The notes under the pieces are model-generated. The model was not told the origin of the DNA, did no database searches, and saw only the letters and a list, made by a program, of their open reading frames with translations. Made by a program: the position numbers and the translations under genes. Positions 8,101 to 15,766 of a stretch of 64,000 nucleotides of DNA are shown in pieces. How positions within the stretch are numbered: the first letter of the stretch is position 1; each line of letters begins with the position of its first letter. The DNA comes from JAYVYM01 sp046593925 (GTDB lineage Bacteria; Actinomycetota; Actinomycetes; Mycobacteriales; SCTD01): contig JBKJQN010000039.1 of NCBI GenBank assembly GCA_046593925.1, positions 1 through 64,000 of the forward strand, written 5' to 3'.

Positions 8101-9036
8101 TCAGCGCGACCAGCAGACGTCGGTCGCCGCCCGGGTGAACCCGAGCCGCTCGTACACCCGGGTCGCGGCGCCATTGCTCTCGTCCACGTAGAGCATGACC
8201 GCGTCGAGCCCTTTCCGTTGCAGGAAGTGCAGGCCGGCCAGCGTGAGGGCTGGGCCGAGCCCCCGGCCCTGCTGCGAGGGGTCGACCCCGACGACATAGA
8301 CCTCGCCGACCGGCTCATGGGCATGCTCTCCAGAGCCGGGGTCGCTGCCGTGCACCTTGGTCCAGTGGAAGCCGATCAGCTGTCCGGCCTGATCCGCGAG
8401 CAGGAAGCCCTCGGGGTCGAACCACGGCTCGTGCTCGCGCAGCAGCACCTCCTCGACGCCCCAGCGACCCTGGTCGGGGTGGTCGGCGAACGCCCGCGCG
8501 TTCAGCGCGGTCCACGCCTGCTCGTCCTGGCCGACGACGAACGCCCGCAGCGTGACCCCGTCCGGCAGCGTGTATGCCGGGAGCTCGCCAAGCAGCGTGC
8601 GGCGCATCTGCCAGAGCACCCGGCTGCGCTCGAACCCGAGGGCTCGGGCCAGCTGGCCGGCCGCGGGGTGCTCGCCGTGTGCCCAGAGCCGCAGCCGACC
8701 GTCGGGGCTCTGCCGGATCAGTTCGGTGACCATCGCCCGGCCGACTCCCTGCCGGCGGGCACCCGGGCTCACCACGACCTCGGCGCTGGATCCGGCGACC
8801 GGATCGGTGACGTCCAGGTGCGCATAGCCGAGCAGGGCTGGGCCGGTGTCATCGTCGGGTCCGGCTTCTACGAGCACGTGGCGGACGTCCTCGTCGCCGC
8901 CGAGCGGCAGGTGCAGCATCACGTGCTCCGACAGCGGCAGGTGGCCGTCGTGCTCGGTGACGGCATCCACCAGCCGGTGCACGGCCGCGACCTCCGGAGG
9001 GGTCAGCCGAAGGGCCGTGCGCAGGGTCGGGGCCAC
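8101..9036 (-). CDS. mshD: Mycothiol synthase MshD
   Basis: MshD is the last enzyme of mycothiol synthesis and acetylates the cysteine amine of Cys-GlcN-Ins using acetyl-CoA. The 311-residue protein has two GNAT domains, the family plan. The N-terminal one holds VVSPGARRQGVGRAMV at about residue 90. The C-terminal one holds EVYVVGVDPSQQGRGLGPAL and ends with MLYVDESNGAATRVYERLGF. The second acetyl-CoA pocket (QGRGLG) is intact and is the active one in known MshD. The mshA gene lies 26 kb away in the same window. Position next to glnR and pst is typical for actinomycetes. Confidence 0.95.
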   Translation of the reverse strand: MAPTLRTALRLTPPEVAAVHRLVDAVTEHDGHLPLSEHVMLHLPLGGDEDVRHVLVEAGPDDDTGPALLGYAHLDVTDPVAGSSAEVVVSPGARRQGVGRAMVTELIRQSPDGRLRLWAHGEHPAAGQLARALGFERSRVLWQMRRTLLGELPAYTLPDGVTLRAFVVGQDEQAWTALNARAFADHPDQGRWGVEEVLLREHEPWFDPEGFLLADQAGQLIGFHWTKVHGSDPGSGEHAHEPVGEVYVVGVDPSQQGRGLGPALTLAGLHFLQRKGLDAVMLYVDESNGAATRVYERLGFTRAATDVCWSR

Positions 9037-9060
9037 GACGCGAACGGTAGCGGGAGGCGG

Positions 9061-9261
9061 TCAGCCGTGGGTGGCGCAGCAGGGCGTCGGGTTGGGCGTC
9101 TCGAACCGGACCAGGGTGCGCCCGACGGCCAGCACCAGCCGACCGCCCTGGCAAGCCGGTCGTACGTGGTGGCGGGTCCCCAGCGTGGTCGACGGGTCTG
9201 CGGGCCCAGCACCGCCGAGCAGCTGTCCGGCGTCGATCGCGGTACGGGCCGGCGCCTCGGT
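9061..9261 (-). other. Open frame reading like a small protein but without a start codon
   Basis: Between mshD and glnR a minus-strand frame stays open from about 9318 down to a TGA at 9061-9063. Its last 60 or so codons read like coding sequence (AIDAGQLLGGAGPADPS, then HHVRPACQGG and NPTPCCATHG with a CC pair). No ATG, GTG or TTG lies upstream in this frame except one GTG 24 codons before the end. It may be the broken end of a small gene, a gene with an unusual start, or chance. I do not recognise a family. Confidence 0.25.
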
Positions 9262-9277
9262 GACCGGGAGTCGGCTC

Positions 9278-10030
9278 CTATGACCGGTGCAGCGTGTGCT
9301 CGGGAAGCGTCTGCTCGGTCAGCACGATGGGCTCCTCGTCGGCCAGCGACGCGAGCGGGGGCGTCACGAACTTGTAGCCCACGTGACGCACGGTGCCGAT
9401 CAGCTGCTCGTGCTCGGTGCCGAGCTTGGCGCGCAGCCGCCGGACGTGGACGTCAACGGTACGGGTGCCCCCGTAGTAGTCGTAGCCCCACACCTCCTGC
9501 AGCAGCTGGGCGCGGGTGAAGACCCGGCCGGGGTGCTGCGCGAGGTGCTTGAGCAGCTCGAACTCCTTGAACGTGAGGTCCAGCGGCCGGCCGCGCAGCC
9601 GGCAGGTGTAGGTGCCCTCGTCGATGGTGAGCTCGCCAGCCCGGACGACCCCCGGGTCGCCCTGCGCCCCCGCGACTGCGGCCAGCCGGCCGACTGCGAG
9701 GCGCAGCCGGGCGTCCACCTCGGCGGGCCCGGCGGTGTCGAGCAGCACGTCGTCGAGGCCCCACTCAGCCGACAACGCCGCCAGTCCGCCCTCGGTGAGC
9801 ACCGCGAACAGCGGTGCGCCCGGGCCCGTGGTGCGCAGCAGCCGGCACAGCGCTTTGGCCGCGAGCAGGTCGCGGCGGGCGTCGACCAGCACGGCGTCGA
9901 CCGGGGCCGTGTCGAGCAGGGCGGCGACCTCCAGCGGAGCGACGCGCACCGCGTGACCCAGCAGGCCGAGCGCGGGCAACACCTCCGCGGAGCTCGCGCG
10001 GGAGGAGGTGAGGAGCAAGAGCTCGGCCAT
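9278..10030 (-). CDS. glnR: GlnR-type nitrogen response regulator
   Basis: GlnR is the actinobacterial orphan OmpR-type regulator of nitrogen assimilation genes. The 250-residue protein has an N-terminal receiver-like domain (LLLLTSSRASSAEVLPALGL, then DAVLVDARRDLLAAKALCRLLR) and a winged-helix domain with LDLTFKEFELLKHLAQHPGR and the recognition helix region GGTRTVDVHVRRLRAKLG. The receiver keeps one Asp at the usual position but has the GlnR-style degenerate pocket, and no kinase gene is adjacent. Start ATG 10030 follows the family. The acidic C-terminal tail after the wing is longer than in OmpR proteins and occurs in GlnR. It is divergent from the hydrolase/moaD/lmeA block, the arrangement seen in Streptomyces. 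Confidence 0.93.
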   Translation of the reverse strand: MAELLLLTSSRASSAEVLPALGLLGHAVRVAPLEVAALLDTAPVDAVLVDARRDLLAAKALCRLLRTTGPGAPLFAVLTEGGLAALSAEWGLDDVLLDTAGPAEVDARLRLAVGRLAAVAGAQGDPGVVRAGELTIDEGTYTCRLRGRPLDLTFKEFELLKHLAQHPGRVFTRAQLLQEVWGYDYYGGTRTVDVHVRRLRAKLGTEHEQLIGTVRHVGYKFVTPPLASLADEEPIVLTEQTLPEHTLHRS

Positions 10031-10171
10031 GTGCTTCTCCGGGATCGAGGTGCTGCGGTCCGTACGGAAGGCGCCGTTGCCCGGCAGGACAGTACCCGAG
10101 CGGCAGACCCGAGCCGCACAGACCTGTGCCGCGCATGTGACCCTTCGGGCCGGCGACCGGAGGTGTGTGCC

Positions 10172-10933
10172 GTGAGCGGGACCCGCCTCGAGGGGCTGCG
10201 TACGAGCGACGGCGAGCTCCTGCACGCCGAGGTCTGGCCCGGTGCGGGGCGGGACTGGATCGTGCTCGCGCACGGCTTCTCCGGCTCGACCGCCGTCCCC
10301 GCGCTGCGCCGCATCGCCGTCCGGCTCGCTGCCCACTCCAGCGTCCTCGCGTACGACGCCCGCGGACACGGCCGTTCGACGGGCCGCAGCACCCTGGGCG
10401 ACCGGGAGGTGCTCGACGTGGACGCCGCTGTCGCGGCCGCGCGGGCGGCCGGCGCCCGCCGCGTCGCGACCGTAGGCTTCTCGATGGGCGCTGCGGCCGT
10501 GGTTCGGCATGCGGCCCAGGTCGAGGGGTACGTGCTGGCCGAGCGGCCCGATGCCGTGGTCGTCGTGAGCGGGACCGGGCCCTGGTCGACCCGCTCGACG
10601 GCGAGCCTGGCGATGCGCCGGCTGCACCTGCTCGTCGAGACCCGGCTCGGGCGGATCGTCACCCGGATCGTCTTGCACACCCGCGTCGACCCGGACGGCT
10701 GGGCTGTCCCGCCGGAGCCGCCGGCCGACTGCGTGGCGCGGGTGGGCGTACCGCTGCTGCTCGTGCACGGAGACCGAGACGGCTACCTGGGCCTCGAGCA
10801 CCCGCGGGTGCTCGCCGAACGGTCGGGTGCGCCGCTGTGGGTCGAGCGGGGGTTCGGGCACGCGGAGGTCGCGATCCCGGCGCAGCTCGTCGACCGGATC
10901 GGGACGTACGTCGCGCAGGTGCTGGACAGCTGA
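10172..10933 (+). CDS. Alpha/beta hydrolase
   Basis: A 253-residue alpha/beta-hydrolase with oxyanion segment HGFSGS near residue 35, nucleophile elbow GFSMGAA near 110 (Ser nucleophile), acid region VHGDRDGYLG and catalytic His in FGHAEVA near 235. No signal peptide, so cytoplasmic. GTG 10172 is chosen because GGAGG at 10159-10163 sits 8 nt upstream. The substrate cannot be predicted from sequence. It is divergent from glnR and is followed at 140 bp by the MoaD-like gene. Confidence 0.85.
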   Translation: MSGTRLEGLRTSDGELLHAEVWPGAGRDWIVLAHGFSGSTAVPALRRIAVRLAAHSSVLAYDARGHGRSTGRSTLGDREVLDVDAAVAAARAAGARRVATVGFSMGAAAVVRHAAQVEGYVLAERPDAVVVVSGTGPWSTRSTASLAMRRLHLLVETRLGRIVTRIVLHTRVDPDGWAVPPEPPADCVARVGVPLLLVHGDRDGYLGLEHPRVLAERSGAPLWVERGFGHAEVAIPAQLVDRIGTYVAQVLDS

Positions 10934-11075
10934 GTGACTGGTCGGTGACCTGTCGGCGGGTCCGCGGGTGATCCAGGCCCGTCAGGCGTCGCCCCGGCGA
11001 CACCGGGCTCTCCTGGATCACAGCGCCGGAGCCGGCGCGGCCGGCCACGGGATCGGTCTGCGCGAGGATGGCGGT

Positions 11076-11324
11076 ATGAGCACCCTGCGCTACTGGGCGG
11101 CGGCCCGCGCGGCCGCAGGCACCCCGGCTGAGGAGGTCGACGAGGGGACGCTGCACGACGCGCTCGCGCGGGCGGTCGCCCGGCACGGCAGTGGCCTTGA
11201 GAGGGTGCTGACGGTGTGCTCCTACGTCGTCGACGGCGACCCGGTGGGCGCCCGCCCGCACGGCGATGTGCGGCTGCTTCCGGAGGCGGTGGTGGATGTG
11301 TTGCCGCCGTTCGCCGGCGGGTGA
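11076..11324 (+). CDS. MoaD/ThiS family sulfur-carrier protein
   Basis: An 82-residue beta-grasp protein ending in the free FAGG tail, the Gly-Gly that is adenylated and thiocarboxylated in MoaD and ThiS. The core (LRYWAAARAAAG at the start, LPEAVVDVLPPFAGG at the end) matches MoaD better than ThiS. It could donate sulfur to molybdopterin or another thiolation route. No moaE or moeB is in the window, but a thioredoxin, a sulfurtransferase and DUF1416 lie downstream in a conserved actinobacterial order. It ends within 4 nt of an alternative GTG start of the next gene. Confidence 0.85.
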   Translation: MSTLRYWAAARAAAGTPAEEVDEGTLHDALARAVARHGSGLERVLTVCSYVVDGDPVGARPHGDVRLLPEAVVDVLPPFAGG

Positions 11325-11347
11325 GCGTGCGCTGGCACGATCCGGTC

Positions 11348-12196
11348 ATGACGCAGCCGGCCAGCAGGGCGCCCGCCGCCTCCCCGTTCCTGCAGGGGGG
11401 GCTGTCAGCCGCGGCGGCGCTCGTGCTTGCCCTGTTCGCCCTGGCGGGGCCCGGCCTGCTTCTCGCGGGCGTGCTCGTCATGGAGCTGGTCCTGGTGCTC
11501 GGCGTGCTGGCGGTGCTCGACGCGCCGGCCAGCCTGGGGATCTTCGCCTTGGCGGCGGCCGGCGCTGCGGTGGCTGGCGTCGTCGTGCTCACCGGGAGGG
11601 GCGGTGTCGACGGGCTCGCCGGGGTCGTCGCGCTGGCCCTGGTCGCGTCGCTGCTGCAGCAGCTTGCGCGACGCGGGGGGCGTGAGCGGGTGACGGAGTC
11701 ACTCGGCGAGGCGCTGCTCGCGGTCGTGCTGGTCGTCGCCGCGTCCTGCCTCGTGGCGCTGCGCGCCGACCCGCGCCCGGGCGCCCGAGCCGTCACGGTC
11801 GCGGCCGTCGCCGCTGCCGGGGTCTGCCTGCTCGTCGGCCGGCTCGGCGACCGGCTCGGGCCGGCCCCGCTGCTGTTCGCACGGTCCAGGCGTGGGCTGC
11901 CCGGCCTGCTCCTGGGGCTGGTGGCCGGCGCCGGGGCCGGCGCCCTGGCCGGTGCCGGCGCCGGTGGCTCGACGGGCGGCTGCGCGCTGCTCGGGCTCGC
12001 TGCGGCGGCGGTCGCGGCCGCTGCCGACCTGGCCGTCGATGTCGCGGCGGCCGATGTCGCGGCCGCAGAGCTGCGTGGCGGGTGGGCCGGCAGACGGCGG
12101 GCCGGGCTCCGGCCGGTCGCCGCCCTGCTGCCGTTCGCGCTGCTCGGGCCGATTGCGCTGCTCGGTGGCCGCCTCATCCTGGCGGCGGGCTTGTGA
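11348..12196 (+). CDS. Polytopic membrane protein of unknown function
   Basis: A 282-residue protein (longer if GTG 11321, overlapping the moaD stop, is used) made almost entirely of Ala/Leu/Val/Gly helices; seven or eight membrane segments are likely. A Gly-Ala-rich stretch near residues 200-215 (GAGAGALAGAGAGG) is followed by a helix with repeated AADVAAAE-like turns. I do not recognise a catalytic motif. A membrane protein at this place is part of the glnR-lmeA neighbourhood in other actinomycetes. Its stop overlaps the LmeA-like start by 4 nt (GTGA), so the two are translationally coupled. Confidence 0.6.
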   Translation: MTQPASRAPAASPFLQGGLSAAAALVLALFALAGPGLLLAGVLVMELVLVLGVLAVLDAPASLGIFALAAAGAAVAGVVVLTGRGGVDGLAGVVALALVASLLQQLARRGGRERVTESLGEALLAVVLVVAASCLVALRADPRPGARAVTVAAVAAAGVCLLVGRLGDRLGPAPLLFARSRRGLPGLLLGLVAGAGAGALAGAGAGGSTGGCALLGLAAAAVAAAADLAVDVAAADVAAAELRGGWAGRRRAGLRPVAALLPFALLGPIALLGGRLILAAGL

Positions 12197-12954
12197 AGTG
12201 GCTGGTCGGGCTGCTGGTGATCGTCGCCCTTCTGGTCGGTGCGGACCGGGTCGCCGAGCACGCCGCCGCCGGGGTCCTCGCCGACCGCCTCCAAGCCGAG
12301 CTCGGCAGCCGGCCGACAGTCGAGATCGACGGCTTTCCCTTCCTCACCCAGGCGGTGGGCGGCAGCTACCAGCGGCTGCGGGTGTCGGCGCCCCTCGTAC
12401 GACGCGACGGCCTGTCGCTGCGGGACTTCTCTGCGACCCTCACCGGGGTCCACGTCGCACTCGGCGACGCGCTCGGCGGGTCGCTGTCGGCGGTGCCGGT
12501 CGACCGGCTCGACGCCGGAGCCCTCGTGGCCTACGACGACCTCACGCAGTTGGCGGGCAATCCTGGTCTGAAGCTGGCAGGTGACCCGCAGGGGGTGCGG
12601 GTCACCGGCCGGGTGGCGGCGCTGGGCCGGCAGGTCGACGTGAGCGCCGTGTCGTCGGTGACGCTGGTCGGCGCCGCCGTCGTCGTCACGGCCGGCCAGC
12701 TCCAGGTCGACGGCGTCGCCGTCGACGGTCCGCTCGCGGCCGCCTTGCGCGGTCGGCTCGACCTGCGCGTCCCGCTGCCCGCCCTGCCGTACGGCGTGCG
12801 GCTGAGGTCGGTGAGCGCTGGACCGCAGGGCATCACCATCTCGGGCAGCGCCCGCGACGTCGTCCTGCGGGGCGCAGGCTCAGCCAGCGCGACGTCGACG
12901 GGAAGCGGCGGCCCCACGCTGCCGTTGACCGGACGTGTGCCGCTCCCCCGATGA
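12193..12954 (+). CDS. LmeA-like (DUF2993) exported phospholipid-binding protein
   Basis: A 253-residue protein with an uncleaved or signal-type N-terminal helix (VKWLVGLLVIVALLVGADRV), placing the rest outside the membrane. The body matches DUF2993: GRPTVEIDGFPFLTQAVGG-type segment near residues 38-55, then repeated beta strands with VRLRSVSAGPQGITISGSA near the end. Mycobacterial LmeA, of this family, is a periplasmic phospholipid-binding protein needed for lipomannan maturation; whether this one acts the same way is inference. It starts inside the stop of the membrane protein gene and overlaps the thioredoxin gene by 20 nt. Confidence 0.85.
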   Translation: MKWLVGLLVIVALLVGADRVAEHAAAGVLADRLQAELGSRPTVEIDGFPFLTQAVGGSYQRLRVSAPLVRRDGLSLRDFSATLTGVHVALGDALGGSLSAVPVDRLDAGALVAYDDLTQLAGNPGLKLAGDPQGVRVTGRVAALGRQVDVSAVSSVTLVGAAVVVTAGQLQVDGVAVDGPLAAALRGRLDLRVPLPALPYGVRLRSVSAGPQGITISGSARDVVLRGAGSASATSTGSGGPTLPLTGRVPLPR

Positions 12955-13258
12955 CGACCTGCGGCCGTTGCTGGCCGAACTCGGCGCCGCACCGGGCGAG
13001 CGGGCCACGCTGCTGCAGTTCTCCAGCGCCTTCTGCGCGCCGTGCCGGGCCACCCGCCGGGTGCTCGGGCGGGTAGCCGACTCGGTCCCGGGCGTGGCGC
13101 ACATCGAGGTCGACGCCGAGGCGCACCTGGACGTCGTACGGCGCCTGGAGATCACCAAGACCCCCACCACGCTGGTGCTCGACGGGGCTGGCCGGGAAGT
13201 CGTGCGGGCTGCCGGGCAGCCCACGACGGCCGGCGTACTGCAGGCGCTACCCTCGTGA
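12935..13258 (+). CDS. Thioredoxin family protein
   Basis: A 107-residue thioredoxin fold with active-site FCAPC (Cys34, Cys37) and the cis-proline segment TKTPTTLVLDG. The CAPC dipeptide differs from the CGPC of classical thioredoxin and is common in this actinobacterial position. The GTG start at 12935 overlaps the LmeA gene by 20 nt; no later in-frame ATG exists before the fold begins. No signal peptide, so cytoplasmic. It probably reduces the downstream sulfurtransferase or another sulfur-transfer partner (inference from context). Confidence 0.88.
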   Translation: MCRSPDDDLRPLLAELGAAPGERATLLQFSSAFCAPCRATRRVLGRVADSVPGVAHIEVDAEAHLDVVRRLEITKTPTTLVLDGAGREVVRAAGQPTTAGVLQALPS

Positions 13259-13260
13259 CC

Positions 13261-13341
13261 ATGTTCCCGGTGAACGTGCTGGTCAAGCGGCGGACGCTTG
13301 ACCTATGCCGCCTCGCCGGCTTCGTGTGTCTGCCCCTCTGA
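13261..13341 (+). CDS. Cys-containing leader peptide upstream of sulfurtransferase
   Basis: A 26-codon frame, MFPVNVLVKRRTLDLCRLAG then FVCLPL, ends 115 bp before the sulfurtransferase start. The core KRRTLDLCRLAxxxC matches the short putative leader peptides often annotated upstream of sulfur and cysteine genes in actinobacteria. There, ribosome stalling at Cys codons is thought to control the gene downstream. The two Cys codons (TGC, TGT) are near the end, as expected. A start at GTG 13270 or 13276 is also possible. The 115-bp spacer contains a tandem repeat (13397-13424) but no obvious terminator. Confidence 0.7.
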   Translation: MFPVNVLVKRRTLDLCRLAGFVCLPL

Positions 13342-13396
13342 CGTCCCGACCGGAGACCTCAGCACCAGGGCGCACCACCACGCCCGTACCTGCACC

Positions 13397-13424
13397 CTGT
13401 GGCCCAAGCGCTGTGGCCCAAGCC
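13397..13424 (+). repeat. Tandem 14-bp repeat in sulfurtransferase leader region
   Basis: CTGTGGCCCAAGC occurs at 13397-13409 and again at 13411-13423, giving two head-to-tail 14-bp units. It lies between the leader peptide stop and the ribosome site (AAGGAG near 13443) of the sulfurtransferase gene. It may be part of the attenuator or a protein site; function unknown. Confidence 0.5.
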
Positions 13425-13456
13425 GCACCCTCACCTCTTGAACAAGGAGCACCCGT

Positions 13457-14290
13457 ATGAGCCGCGCTGACGTCCTAGTCGACGCCGAATGGGTCGAGGC
13501 CCACCTGTCCGACCCGAAGATTGTCCTGGTCGAGGTCGACGAGGACGTGTCCGCCTACGACGGCGGCCACATCGCCGGCGCCGTCCGGATGGACTGGACC
13601 ACCGAGCTGCAGGCGCCGTTCGAGCGCGACGTCGTCGACAAGGCCGGCTTCGAGGCCCTGCTGTCCGCCAAGGGGATCGCCAACGACGACACCGTCATCC
13701 TGTACGGTGGCAACAACAACTGGTTCGCGGCGTACGCGTACTGGGAGTTCAAGCTCTACGGCCACGCCGACGTCAAGCTGCTCGACGGCGGCCGCAAGAA
13801 GTGGGAGCTCGACGGGCGCGAGCTCGTCAAGGATATCCCGGCCCGCCCCGCCACGCAGTACACCGCGCAGGAGCAGGACACCTCGATCCGCGCGTTCCGC
13901 GACGAGGTCGTCGAGAGCATCGGCAAGAAGAACCTGGTGGACGTACGCAGCCCCGATGAGTTCAGTGGCAAGATCAAGGCGCCGGCGCACCTGCCTCAGG
14001 AGCAGAGCCAGAAGGCCGGGCACATCCCGACGGCCATCAACATCCCGTGGAGCAAGGCCGCGGCCGACGACGGCACGTTCCGCTCCGACGAGGAGCTGGC
14101 CAAGCTCTACGGGGGCGCCGGCCTCGACACCGGGAAGAGCACGATCGCGTACTGCCGGATCGGTGAGCGGTCCTCGCACACCTGGTTCGTGCTGCGGGAG
14201 CTGCTCGGCAACACCGACGTCAAGAACTACGACGGCAGCTGGGCCGAGTACGGCTCCCTGGTGCGGGTGCCCGTCCAGAAGGACGTCTGA
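13457..14290 (+). CDS. Thiosulfate sulfurtransferase (rhodanese), two-domain
   Basis: A 277-residue tandem rhodanese that moves sulfane sulfur from thiosulfate to acceptors. The N-terminal domain (DAYDGGHIAGA-like segment, then LYGGNNNWFAA) lacks the catalytic Cys and is structural. The C-terminal domain carries the active-site loop CRIGERSSHTWF with Cys233. This loop type is typical of the actinobacterial CysA/SseA proteins. An AAGGAG ribosome site precedes ATG 13457. It is preceded by a Cys leader peptide, suggesting control by cysteine supply, and overlaps the DUF1416 gene by one base. Confidence 0.93.
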   Translation: MSRADVLVDAEWVEAHLSDPKIVLVEVDEDVSAYDGGHIAGAVRMDWTTELQAPFERDVVDKAGFEALLSAKGIANDDTVILYGGNNNWFAAYAYWEFKLYGHADVKLLDGGRKKWELDGRELVKDIPARPATQYTAQEQDTSIRAFRDEVVESIGKKNLVDVRSPDEFSGKIKAPAHLPQEQSQKAGHIPTAINIPWSKAAADDGTFRSDEELAKLYGGAGLDTGKSTIAYCRIGERSSHTWFVLRELLGNTDVKNYDGSWAEYGSLVRVPVQKDV

Positions 14291-14589
14291 TGTGCGGCGC
14301 CCCTGACCAGGACACCCTGCCGGCGCTGGACGTCTCGTCGAAGGAAGCTGTGGTGCACGGCGTCGTGAGCCGCTCCGGATCGCCGCTGCCCGGCGCGTAC
14401 GTCCGGCTGCTGGACGGCACCGGCGAGTTCACGGCCGAGGTGCAGACCAGCGCGACCGGCTACTTCCGGTTCTATGCCGCAAAGGGTGACTGGACCCTGC
14501 GCACCCTCGCGCCCGGCCGAGTCGTCGACACCCCCGTCAATGCCGTGCAGGGCTCGGCCGTCGAGGCGACCGTCGAGGTGCCCGCGTAA
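14290..14589 (+). CDS. DUF1416 family protein
   Basis: A 99-residue protein starting MCGAP and containing GSPLPGAYVRLLDGTGEF and ATGYFRFYAAKGDWTLRTL. These are the hallmark strands of DUF1416, a transthyretin-like beta-sandwich. In actinobacteria it almost always follows the two-domain sulfurtransferase, as here, where ATG overlaps the sulfurtransferase stop (TGATG). The N-terminal Cys2 is conserved in what I know of the family and might take part in sulfur transfer; this is inference. Confidence 0.9.
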   Translation: MCGAPDQDTLPALDVSSKEAVVHGVVSRSGSPLPGAYVRLLDGTGEFTAEVQTSATGYFRFYAAKGDWTLRTLAPGRVVDTPVNAVQGSAVEATVEVPA

Positions 14590-14590
14590 G

Positions 14591-14887
14591 TCAGTCCCCG
14601 GGCCGGTCGGTGGCACGTCGCGCGGGGTTGGGCGACAGCGGGCGCCTGACCCCGAGGCGGCGGTCCAGGCGCAGCGCCCTGATCCGGCCCAGCGGCAGGG
14701 CGGCCAGCGACGGGACCAGCGCGATCGGGTCGCCGGCGTGGATGCCGTGCCCGGCCAGCAGGCTGCCTGGCGAACCGAACCGGACCACGACGGGTCCGAG
14801 CTTCCAGTAGAACAGGATCATCGCGGCCAGGGCGAGCATCGCGAGCCGGAACCCGGTGATGACGAGGTCGCGCACGGACAGGGGCAC
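14591..14887 (-). CDS. Small membrane protein of unknown function
   Basis: A 98-residue frame from GTG 14887 with one or two hydrophobic helices (VITGFRLAMLALAAMILFYW near residues 7-26) and a basic C-terminus (RRLGVRRPLSPNPARR). I do not recognise a family. It converges with DUF1416, whose stop lies 2 bp away, and starts about 50 bp from the decayed oxidoreductase gene on the other strand. The single helix and codon use are plausible for a gene, but no homologue is recalled. Confidence 0.4.
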   Translation of the reverse strand: MPLSVRDLVITGFRLAMLALAAMILFYWKLGPVVVRFGSPGSLLAGHGIHAGDPIALVPSLAALPLGRIRALRLDRRLGVRRPLSPNPARRATDRPGD

Positions 14888-14940
14888 ACGTCTGCGTCGT
14901 CGCGCCGGCGGGGCGGCAATATCACCCGGTCGGGTGCGGA

Positions 14941-15241
14941 GTGAAGCCCGCGCCCGGGCCGTCCAGCCCCGAGCGCTTCTTTCAGGTGCTGCTCGACGCC
15001 TTCCCCGGAGCAACCACGAGCAGCGTCCGGCTCGCTGACATCGGGGTGGCGCGCGGGCAGCAGCACGACATGGGCGACGGTGACGGCTGGCCCGCCGTCA
15101 AGGCCGAGTCCTACGCCGCGGACGTCCTCGTGGTCGTGAGCCCGATCTGGAACGGCCGGCGCAGCCCGCACCTGCTCCAACGCCGCGCACCTCGCGACGC
15201 TGCTCGCGCAGCAGGGCTACCCGGGCGGCTCGGGTCAGTAG
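14941..15241 (+). pseudogene. Decayed flavodoxin-like NAD(P)H-dependent oxidoreductase
   Basis: From GTG 14941 the frame reads KPAPGPSSPERFFQVLLDAF and then DMGDGDGWPAVKAESYAADV and LVVVSPIW. These are N-terminal and central segments of actinobacterial NAD(P)H-dependent FMN reductase-like proteins. After NGRRSPH near 15170 the frame is lost. In another frame, SNAAHLATLLAQQGYPGGSG and a TAG at 15239 give the usual C-terminal helix. Roughly 80 residues of the middle, including much of the second half of the fold, are missing, so this is a deletion plus frameshift. Its stop touches the end of the convergent dsrE-like gene. Confidence 0.75.
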
Positions 15242-15597
15242 ACGAGCGCCTGGACGTCATCCTCGAGAGCTTCGGCGACGAAGGCTGCAGCGCCGGCGAT
15301 CCGTACGCCGGGCAGCAGGTCCTCCTGGGTCAGCGAACGGCGTGCGGCGCACTGCGTGCACACGGTCAGCATCCCGTGGGTGAGCACGTCGTCGCGCAGC
15401 CCGGCCATCGGCGCACTGTGCGGCAGCTCGAAGGTCTCCGCGTGGCCGGGGACGGCCAGCCTGACGGCCTCGCCGGTGAGCCACAGCGACACCCGTACGC
15501 CCGACAGCGCCGCGACCGAGCTGATGGTCAGAGCCTGTGCGCACCGCTCGGGCGCGTCCTGCCCCGCGGTGGCCTTCACGAGCAACGATGACCGCAC
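15235..15597 (-). CDS. DsrE family protein
   Basis: A 120-residue DsrE/TusD-like protein of the sulfur-relay superfamily. The N-terminus (SLLVKATAGQDAPERCAQAL) matches the family strand-loop. The segment MLTVCTQCAARRSL carries two Cys residues where sulfur-carrying relatives have their reactive Cys, and LLPGVRIAGAAAFVAEAL is the final strand and helix. It may bind or move sulfane sulfur, in line with the sulfurtransferase and MoaD-like genes nearby. It is divergent from the small membrane protein gene at 15637. Confidence 0.8.
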   Translation of the reverse strand: MRSSLLVKATAGQDAPERCAQALTISSVAALSGVRVSLWLTGEAVRLAVPGHAETFELPHSAPMAGLRDDVLTHGMLTVCTQCAARRSLTQEDLLPGVRIAGAAAFVAEALEDDVQALVY

Positions 15598-15636
15598 GCC
15601 ACTAGACTAGAACTCCCCGAGGAGAGGCCCGTCGCC

Positions 15637-15738
15637 GTGCTCGAGTTCGTCTACACCGGCCTCCTCGTGCTGATGTTCCTGATCATTACCTGGTTCTCCG
15701 TCTATGTCGTCTACAAGCTCTACCAAGGGCAGCGCTGA
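15637..15738 (+). CDS. 33-residue single-helix membrane protein
   Basis: GTG 15637 opens a frame encoding VLEFVYTGLLVLMFLIITWF and then a polar end (VVYKLYQGQR). It is preceded by a GGAG site at 15621. It is one membrane helix with a basic cytoplasmic tail. Short proteins of this build are conserved at this spot upstream of the acyl-CoA dehydrogenase in some actinomycetes, as far as I recall; the function is unknown. It ends 28 bp before the acyl-CoA dehydrogenase start and may share its transcript. Confidence 0.65.
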   Translation: MLEFVYTGLLVLMFLIITWFSVYVVYKLYQGQR

Positions 15739-15766
15739 GCCCGTGAACGGGCGTTAGCATCCGGGC

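Noticed and set aside
11321..11350. GTG 11321 as the start of the membrane protein gene after moaD.
   Set aside because: It overlaps the moaD stop nicely, but neither start has a clear ribosome site. The ATG at 11348 was kept as the more usual choice, with the alternative mentioned.
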